Shown in pieces: positions 63,362-64,000 of a stretch of 64,000 nt of DNA (position 1 is the stretch's first letter; each line of letters starts with the position of its first letter). A program made the position numbers and the translations under genes. The stretch lies in the NCBI RefSeq assembly GCF_050571805.1, contig NZ_CP192219.1; one strand, 5' to 3'. Below the pieces are notes generated by a model. It was given only the letters and a program-made list of their open reading frames with translations, did not search any database and was not told where the DNA came from. This stretch comes from Halodesulfovibrio aestuarii. GTDB lineage: Bacteria; Desulfobacterota; Desulfovibrionia; Desulfovibrionales; Desulfovibrionaceae.

Positions 63362-63602
63362 GATGTAGCAGGTTAATATGAATAGTTTTATTATTACAGT
63401 ACAGAAAAACGAACGAGGCGGTGGCTAAGTTCACTCTTGCTTATTGCAATTGCCAAATCAGCTATTGGACATCCGTATACTAAAAGATGCACACAGCACC
63501 TCCCCTTCCACGATGATTCAGACCTTAGGAATAGACACGTTCCAAATCTCGCTATATTCTATATTTTTACAACATATATAAAGAGTTAAAGGTTCACGCG
63601 GC

Positions 63603-64000
63603 ATGACAGCCTACTTTAAAGACGACGAATACGAAGACAAAGAATTTACAGGACTGGATTTTGCCGAAGAAAGTATCCGCGATATTTCGTTCTTCAGCTG
63701 CACCTTTGAAAGATGCTCATTTCAATACGCGGATCTGAGCCTTAGTTCTTTCGACAACTGCGACTTCAGCAACTGCAATCTATCGCTGGCAAAATTAGGG
63801 GCAACCCATATCTTTGATGCCAGATTTACAGGTTGCAAGCTTATGGGCATCAACTGGGGAAATGTTAAAGGCCTTTTCAAGGCAGAGTTCACAGATTGCA
63901 TTCTGGACAATGCGGTGTTCCCTGATCTCAATCTGCAACAATTCTCTTTCGACGATTGTTCTTTTACCGGAGCTTCCTTTGTCGGCACCAACCTTTCCCA
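63603..64000 (+). CDS. Qnr-like pentapeptide-repeat protein (partial, C-terminus outside window)
   Basis: ATG at 63603 opens a frame that runs off the window (132 codons visible). The product is built of A/C-[D/N]-[L/F]-x-x pentapeptides: 'FSCTFERCSFQYADLSLSSF', 'CDFSNCNLS', 'FTGCKLMGINW' and 'CSFTGASFVGTNLS'. The 'CKLMGINW' turn after about 80 residues resembles the Qnr/McbG group, DNA mimics that protect gyrase. The natural role in environmental bacteria is unknown. An AAAGG lies twelve bases upstream of the ATG. Confidence 0.82.
   Translation, partial: MTAYFKDDEYEDKEFTGLDFAEESIRDISFFSCTFERCSFQYADLSLSSFDNCDFSNCNLSLAKLGATHIFDARFTGCKLMGINWGNVKGLFKAEFTDCILDNAVFPDLNLQQFSFDDCSFTGASFVGTNLS

Overview
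The window looks like a chromosomal segment of a marine, mesophilic sulfate-reducing bacterium of the order Desulfovibrionales. The moderate GC content and gene set fit a Halodesulfovibrio-type organism best, but that placement is inferred from gene content and not from a marker gene. Pointers are a Desulfovibrio-style homotrimeric outer-membrane porin, a lactate-oxidation cluster (lutABC), a split-P glycine cleavage operon, a DUF438/hemerythrin-like protein, an oxygen-defence catalase, and many sensor kinases.

Layout. Positions 1-5.8 kb are accessory. They hold a truncated phage-type M15 peptidase gene with a probably frameshifted neighbour, a 33-residue membrane peptide, a WG-repeat secreted protein, two zinc-ribbon proteins and a helix-turn-helix regulator, separated by long AT-rich gaps. 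From 6 to 9.2 kb come a methyltransferase, the porin and a secreted MsrB. From 9.5 to 14.4 kb lies a four-gene envelope operon: a COG3014-like lipoprotein, an LpoB-like lipoprotein, a DUF6844-like protein and a CsgG/FlgT-like protein. From 14.7 to 26.4 kb are the hemerythrin/PAS protein, small unknowns, a rhodanese, the GTPase YchF, a periplasmic binding protein co-transcribed with a hybrid kinase, phosphoglucomutase and a single-domain response regulator. From 26.5 to 31.1 kb is gcvH-gcvPA-gcvPB-lpdA, without gcvT. From 31 to 34.4 kb are a 5'-truncated gene remnant, a VWA-OmpA protein, a small secreted protein and a Vat-like acetyltransferase. From 34.5 to 41.3 kb are an NtrC-type regulator/kinase pair and an AsmA protein. 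From 41.5 to 48.3 kb are a D-2-hydroxyacid dehydrogenase, thiC, a radical SAM protein, a MATE exporter and a GNAT acetyltransferase. From 48.8 to 52.6 kb are catalase, membrane unknowns, and a DUF1653 gene with a previously hidden 57-residue neighbour. From 52.7 to 60 kb are lutCBA, MarC, a lipase-like hydrolase, a GGDEF protein and a queuosine-precursor transporter. From 60.4 kb to the end are a large autotransporter and the start of a Qnr-like pentapeptide-repeat protein.

How genes work together. LutA, LutB and LutC form one lactate-oxidising complex. GcvH, GcvPA, GcvPB and Lpd form the glycine decarboxylase system apart from its aminomethyltransferase. The binding protein at 19.6 kb overlaps its kinase by one base and is probably its sensory input. 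Catalase and the secreted MsrB fit a strict anaerobe that meets oxygen. Most transcription units end in strong intrinsic terminators, which define the operon borders clearly.

No rRNA, tRNA, CRISPR array or intact insertion sequence was seen. The most novel-looking items are the small membrane peptide with its palindrome and long-range stem, the duplicated zinc-ribbon protein, the repeat-built autotransporter, and the four-gene envelope operon.
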